Origin: Acanthococcus lagerstroemiae
Lineage: Eukaryota; Arthropoda; Insecta; Hemiptera; Eriococcidae
Assembly: GCA_031841125.1 (NCBI GenBank)
Contig: CM063109.1
Location: forward strand, 27,623,321-27,687,320
DNA length: 64,000 nt
Direction: 5' to 3'
A program made the translations under genes and the position numbers. Shown one piece after another: positions 58,501-64,000 of this stretch (position 1 is its first letter; every line of letters begins with the position of its first letter). A model generated the notes under the pieces. It saw only the letters and a list, made by a program, of their open reading frames with translations, did no database searches and was not told where the DNA came from.

Positions 58501-61500
58501 GGGAACTAATAAAACGCGAGAATCTCCGGACTGGGGATAGCTAGAGGAAAACGGTTTGAAATTTTGAGAGCAGATTGATCTCCTCTTTCGAAAGTGTCAA
58601 CCCGTTTCGCTGTAGCAGCCTCCAATCCAAAGATTTTTGCATTTTATTAGTTCGCCCCAGAGAAATTAAGCGATTTCGAAAACGGCAAATATTCTGGTAA
58701 TGCCTTCAGCACGTCGACTATGCAACTCAACATACACGAATCGACGTTTTCGAAATCGCTAATTTCTCTGGGGGGAACTAATAAAACGCGAGAATCTCCG
58801 GACTGGGGATAGCTAGAGGAAAACGGTTTGAAATTTTGAGAGCAGATTGATCTCCTCTTTCGAAAGTGTCAACCGTTTCGCTGTAGCAGCCTCCAATCCA
58901 AAGATTTTTGCATTTTATTAGTTCGCCCCAGAGAAATAAGCGATTTCGAAAACGGCAAATATTCTGGTAATGCCTTCAGCACGTCGATATGCAACTCAAC
59001 ATACACCAATGACGTTTTCGAAATCGCTAGTTTCTCTGGGGAACTAATAAAACGCGAAAATTTCTGGACTGGGGATAGCTAGAGGAAAACGGTTTGAAAT
59101 TTTGAGAGCAGATTGATCTCCTCTTTCGAAAGTGTCAACCCGTTTCGCTGTAGCAGCCTCCAATCCAAAGATTTTTGCATTTTATTAGTTCGCCCCAGAG
59201 AAATTAGCGATTTCGAAAACGGCAAATATTCTGGTAATGCCTTCAGCACGTCGACTATGCAACTCAACATACACCAATTAACGTTTTCGAAATCGCGAAA
59301 ATCTCTGGACTGGGGATAGCTAGAGGAAAACGGTTTGAAAATTTGAGAGCAGATTGATCTCCTCTTTCGAAAGTGTCAACCCGTTTCGCTGTAGCAGCCT
59401 CCAATCCAAAGATTTTTGCATTTTATTAGTTCGCCCCAGAGAAATTAGCGATTTCGAAAACGGCAAATATTCTGGTAATGCCTTCAGCACGTCGACTATG
59501 CAACTCAACATACACCAATCGACGTTTTCGAAATCGCTAATTTCTCTGGGGGGAACTAATAAATCGCGAGAATCTCCGGACTGGGGATAGCTAGAGGAAA
59601 ACGGTTTGAAATTTTGAGAGCAGATTGATCTCCTCTTTCGAAAGTGTCAACCCGTTTCGCTGTAGCAGCCTCCAATCCAAAGATTTTTGCATTTTATTAG
59701 TTCGCCCCAGGAAATTGAAGATCTCGAAAACGGCGAATATTCTGGTAATGCCTACAGCACGTCGAATATGCAACTCAACATACATCAAGTGACGTTTTCG
59801 AAATCGCGAAAATCTCTGGACTGGGGATAGCTAGAGGAAAACGGTTTGAAATTTTGAGAGCAGATTGATCTCCTCTTTCGAAAGTGTCAACCCGTTTCGC
59901 TGTAGCAGCCTCCAATCCAAAGATTTTTGCATTTTATTAGTTCGCCCCAGAGAAATTAGCGATTTCGAAAACGGCAAATATTCTGGTAATGCCTTCAGCA
60001 CGTCGAATATGCAACTCAACATACACCAATTGACGTTTTCGAAATCGCTAATTTCTCTGGGGGGAACTAATAAAACGCGAGAATCTCCGGACTGGGGATA
60101 GCTAGAGGAAAACGGTTTGAAATTTTGAGAGCAGATTGATCTCCTCTTTCGAAAGTGTCAACCCGTTTCGCTGTAGCAGCCTCCAATCCAAAGATTTTTG
60201 CATTTTATTAGTTCGCCCCAGAGAAATTAGCGATTTCGAAAACGGCAAATATTCTGGTAATGCCTTCAACACGTCGACTATGCAACTCAACATACACCAA
60301 TGACGTTTTCGAAATCGCTAATTTCTCTGGGGGGAACTAATAAAACGCGAGAATCTCCGGACTGGGGATAGCTAGAGGAAAACGGTTTGAAATTTTGAGA
60401 GCAGATTGATCTCCTCTTTCGAAAGTGTCAACCCGTTTCGCTGTAGCAGCCTCCAATCCAAAGATTTTTGCATTTTATTAGTTCGCCCCAGAGAAATTGA
60501 AGATCTCGAAAACGGCAAATATTCTGGTAATGCCTTCAGCACGTCGACTATGCAACTCAACATACACGAATCGACGTTTTCGAGATCGCTAATTTCACTG
60601 GGGGGAACTAATAAAACGCGAGAATCTCCGGACTGGGGATAGCTAGAGGAAAACGGTCTGCAATTTTGAGAGCAGATTGATCTCCTCTTTCGAAAGTGTC
60701 AACCCGTTTCGCTGTAGCAGCCTCCAATCCAAAGATTTTTGCATTTTATTAGTTCGCCCCAGAGAAATAGCGATTTCGAAAACGGCAAATATTCTGGTAA
60801 TGCCTTCAGCACGTCGAATATGCAACTCAACATACACAATCGACGTTTTCGAAATCGCTAATTTCTCTGGGGGGAACTAATAAAACGCGAAAATCTCTGG
60901 ACTGGGGATAGCTAGAGGAAAACGGTTTGAAATTTTGAGAGCAGATTGATCTCCTCTTTCGAAAGTGTCAACCCGTTTCGCTGTAGCAGCCTCCAATCCA
61001 AAGATTTTTGCATTTTATTAGTTCGCCCCAGAGAAATTAGCGATTTCGAAAACGGCAAATATTCTGGTAATGCCTTCAACACGTCGTATATGCAACTCAA
61101 CATACACCAATTAACGTTTTCGAAATCGCGAAAATCTCTGGACTGGGGATAGCTAGAGAACAACGGTTTGAAATTTTGAGAGCAGATTGATCTCCTCTTT
61201 CGAAAGTGTCAACCCGTTTCGCTGTAGCAGCCTCCAATCCAAAGATTTTTGCATTTTATTAGTTCGCCCCAGAGAAATTAGCGATTTCGAAAACGGCAAA
61301 TATTCTGGTAATGCCTTCAGCACGTCGACTATGCAACTCAACATACACCAATTAACGTTTTCGAAATCGCGAAAATCTCTGGACTGGGGATAGCTAGAGA
61401 AAAACGGTTTGAAATTTTGAGAGCAGATTGATCTCCTCTTTCGAAAGTGTCAACCTGTTTCGCTGTAGCAGCCTCCAATCCAAAGATTTTTGCATTTTAT

Positions 61501-64000
61501 TAGTTCGCCCCAGAGAAATTAGCGATTTCGAAAACGGCAAATATTCTGGTAATGCCTTCAGCACGTCGACTATGCAACTCAACATACACGAACGACGTTT
61601 TCGAAATCGCTAATTTCACTGGGGGGAACTAATAAAACGCGAGAATCTCCGGACTGGGGATAGCTAGAGGAAAACGGTTTGAAATTTTGAGAGCAGATTG
61701 ATCTCCTCTTTCGAAAGTGTCAACCCGTTTCGCTGTAGCAGCCTCCAATCCAAAGATTTTTGCGTTTTATTAGTTCGCCCCAGAGAAATTAGCGATTTCG
61801 AAAACGGCAAATATTCTGGTAATGCCTTCAGCACGTCGACTATGCAACTCAACATACTCGAATCGACGTTTTCGAAATCGCTAATTTCACTGGGGGGAAC
61901 TAATAAAACGCGAGAATCTCCGGACTGGGGATAGCTAGAGGAAAACGGTTTGAAATTTTGAGAGCAGATTGATCTCCTCTTTCGAAAGTGTCAACCGTTT
62001 CGCTGTAGCAGCCTCCAATCCAAAGATTTTTGCATTTTATTAGTTCGCCCCAGGAAATTGAAGATCTCGAAAACGGCAAATATTCTGGTAATGCCTTCAG
62101 CACGTCGACTATGCAACTCAACATACTCGAATCGACGTTTTCGAAATCGCTAATTTCACTGGGGGAACTAATAAAACGCGAGAATCTCCGGACTGGGGAT
62201 AGCTAGAGGAAAACGGTTTGAAATTTTGAGAGCAGATTGATCTCCTCTTTCGAAAGTGTCAACCCGTTTCGCTGTAGCAGCCTCCAATCCAAAGATTTTT
62301 GCATTTTATTAGTTCGCCCCAGAGAAATAAGCGATTTCGAAAACGGCAAATATTCTGGTAATGCCTTCAGCACGTCGAATATGCAACTCAACATACACCA
62401 ACTGACGTTTTCGAAATCGCTATTTCTCTGGGGGGAACTAATAAAACGCGAAAATCTCTGGACTGGGGATAGCTAGAGGAAAACGGTTTGAAATTTTGAG
62501 AGCAGATTGATCTCCTCTTTCGAAAGTGTCAACCCGTTTCGCTGTAGCAGCCTCCAATCCAAAGATTTTTGCATTTTATTAGTTCGCCCCAGAGAAATTA
62601 GCGATTTCGAAAACGGCAAATATTCTGGTAATGCCTTCAGCACGTCGAATATGCAACTCAACATACACCAATTGACGTTTTCGAAATCGCGAAAATCTCT
62701 GGACTGGGGATAGCTAGAGGAAAACGGTTTGAAATTTTGAGAGCAGATTGATCTCCTCTTTCGAAAGTGTCAACCCGTTTCGCTGTAGCAGCCTCCAATC
62801 CAAAGATTTTTGCATTTTATTAGTTCGCCCCAGAGAAATTAGCGATTTCGAAAACGGCAAATATTCTGGTAATGCCTTCAGCACGTCGACTATGCAACTC
62901 AACATACACCAATTAACGTTTTCGAAATCACGAAAATCTCTGGACTGGGGATAGCTAGAGAAAAACGGTTTGAAATTTTGAGAGCAGATTGATCTCCTCT
63001 TTCGAAAGTGTCAACCCGTTTCGCTGTAGCAGCCTCCAATCCAAAGATTTTTGCATTTTATTAGTTCGCCCCAGAGAAATTAGCGATTTCGAAAACGGCA
63101 AATATTCTGGTAATGCCTTCAGCACGTCGACTATGCAACTCAACATACACCAATGACGTTTTCGAAATCGCTAATTTCACTGGGGGAACTAATAAAACGC
63201 GAAAATCTCCGGACTGGGGATAGCTAGAGGAAAACGGTTTGCAATTTTGAGAGCAGATTGATCTCCTCTTTCGAAAGTGTCAACCCGTTTCGCTGTAGCA
63301 GCCTCCAATCCAAAGATTTTTGCATTTTATTAGTTCGCCCCAGAGAAATTAGCGATTTCGAAAACGGCAAATATTCTGGTAATGCCTTCAGCACGTCGAC
63401 TATGCAACTCAACATACACGAATCGACGTTTTCGAAATCGCTAATTTCACTGGGGGGAACTAATAAAACGCGAGAATCTCCGGACTGGGGATAGCTAGAG
63501 GAAAACGGTTTGAAATTTTGAGAGCAGATTGATCTCCTCTTTCGAAAGTGTCAACCGTTTCGCTGTAGCAGCCTCCAATCCAAAGATTTTTGCATTTTAT
63601 TAGTTCGCCCCAGAGAAATAAGCGATTTCGAAAACGGCAAATATTCTGGTAATGCCTTCAGCACGTCGAATATGCAACTCAACATACACCAACGACGTTT
63701 TCGAAATCGCTATTTCTCTGGGGGGAACTAATAAAACGCGAAAATCTCTGGACTGGGGATAGCTAGAGGAAAACGGTTTGAAATTTTGAGAGCAGATTGA
63801 TCTCGTCTTTCGAAAGTGTCAACCCGTTTCGCTGTAGCAGCCTCCAATCCAAAGATTTTTGCATTTTATTAGTTCGCCCCAGAGAAATAGCGATTTCGAA
63901 AACGGCAAATATTCTGGTAATGCCTTCAACACGTCGATATGCAACTCAACATACACCAATTAACGTTTTCGAAATCGCGAAAATCTCTGGACTGGGGATA
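43550..64000. repeat. satellite array, monomers of about 271 and 240 bp
   Basis: About 76 head-to-tail monomers are visible, continuing past the window end. Each has GCTAGAGGAAAACGG, AGAGCAGATTGATCTCC, TTCGCTGTAGCAGCCTCC and TTATTAGTTCGCCCCAG. Each monomer is two adjacent imperfect palindromes. In the unit at 48156-48306 arms 48156-48200 and 48261-48306 are near-perfect reverse complements with a 60-bp spacer; the next dyad, about 48309-48424, is centred on GAGCAGATTGATCTCC. Units left of 46.8 kb are more variable; those right of 47.3 kb differ by only a few positions. Short frames of 60-78 codons recur on both strands in each unit and are a consequence of the repeat. Confidence 0.95.
46794..47293. 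other. 500-N assembly gap inside the satellite
   Basis: Exactly 500 N, the usual placeholder for a gap of unknown size. Sequence on both sides is satellite, so the true array may be longer than shown. Frames that read through the N are meaningless. Confidence 0.95.

Noticed and set aside
43795..63494. Dozens of 60-78-codon ORFs on both strands with nearly identical proteins
   Set aside because: They repeat once per satellite monomer, exist on both strands because of the dyad symmetry, and shift or vanish with small indels. Similarity reflects repeat homogenisation.
43550..64000. CRISPR array
   Set aside because: Repeats are hundreds of bases long, spacers are not unique, there are no cas genes and the context is eukaryotic.
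43550..64000. CENP-B box or hammerhead ribozyme in the satellite monomer
   Set aside because: I looked for the CENP-B box pattern and for the CTGATGA plus GAAA core on both strands of the consensus and found neither.

Overview
The window looks like an arthropod, most likely insect, nuclear genome. It is AT-rich, its genes have introns, it carries many retroposons and DNA-element fragments, and the only ordinary protein-coding genes are insect-type sugar (trehalose transporter Tret1-like) carriers of the major facilitator superfamily (MFS). A nuclear copy of mitochondrial ND4 reads with TGA as Trp and AGA as Ser, which fits the invertebrate mitochondrial code. I cannot name the species.

Layout: 0-7.7 kb holds a diverged dispersed repeat in two copies around an 0.8-kb block of inflated homopolymers (probably assembly error), then a decayed minus-strand LINE. 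From 8 to 25.2 kb lie three tandem minus-strand paralogs: A 8065-9533, B 16823-18280 and C 23872-25188. A and B have a tiny first exon, an intron of under 100 bp, and one large exon. The intron sits at the same place and phase in A and B, and the acceptor is matched in C. C has a one-base frameshift and no convincing first exon. Between them lie inverted-repeat elements, a hAT-type element inside a palindromic element, a GC-rich tandem repeat, a CR1/Jockey-like 3' end, an RTE-like RT fragment and a tRNA-headed SINE with perfect target duplications.

From 25 to 41 kb I see no ordinary gene. This part holds minisatellites, a palindromic element, the ND4 NUMT (about 29.57-29.85 kb), and a nest in which a minus-strand RTE-like LINE is split by a 2.8-kb hAT-type element that itself carries a plus-strand LINE. 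Further inverted-repeat elements and two decayed tandem arrays follow.

From about 41.9 kb to the window end is a satellite block of at least 22 kb with one 500-N gap. Monomers of about 271 and 240 bp are each made of two imperfect palindromes. The left edge is diverged and includes a solitary palindrome that resembles a progenitor; the right part is highly homogenised. The many short ORFs there, on both strands, come from this repeat and dyad structure and are not genes. The satellite and the nested transposons are the most unusual content.
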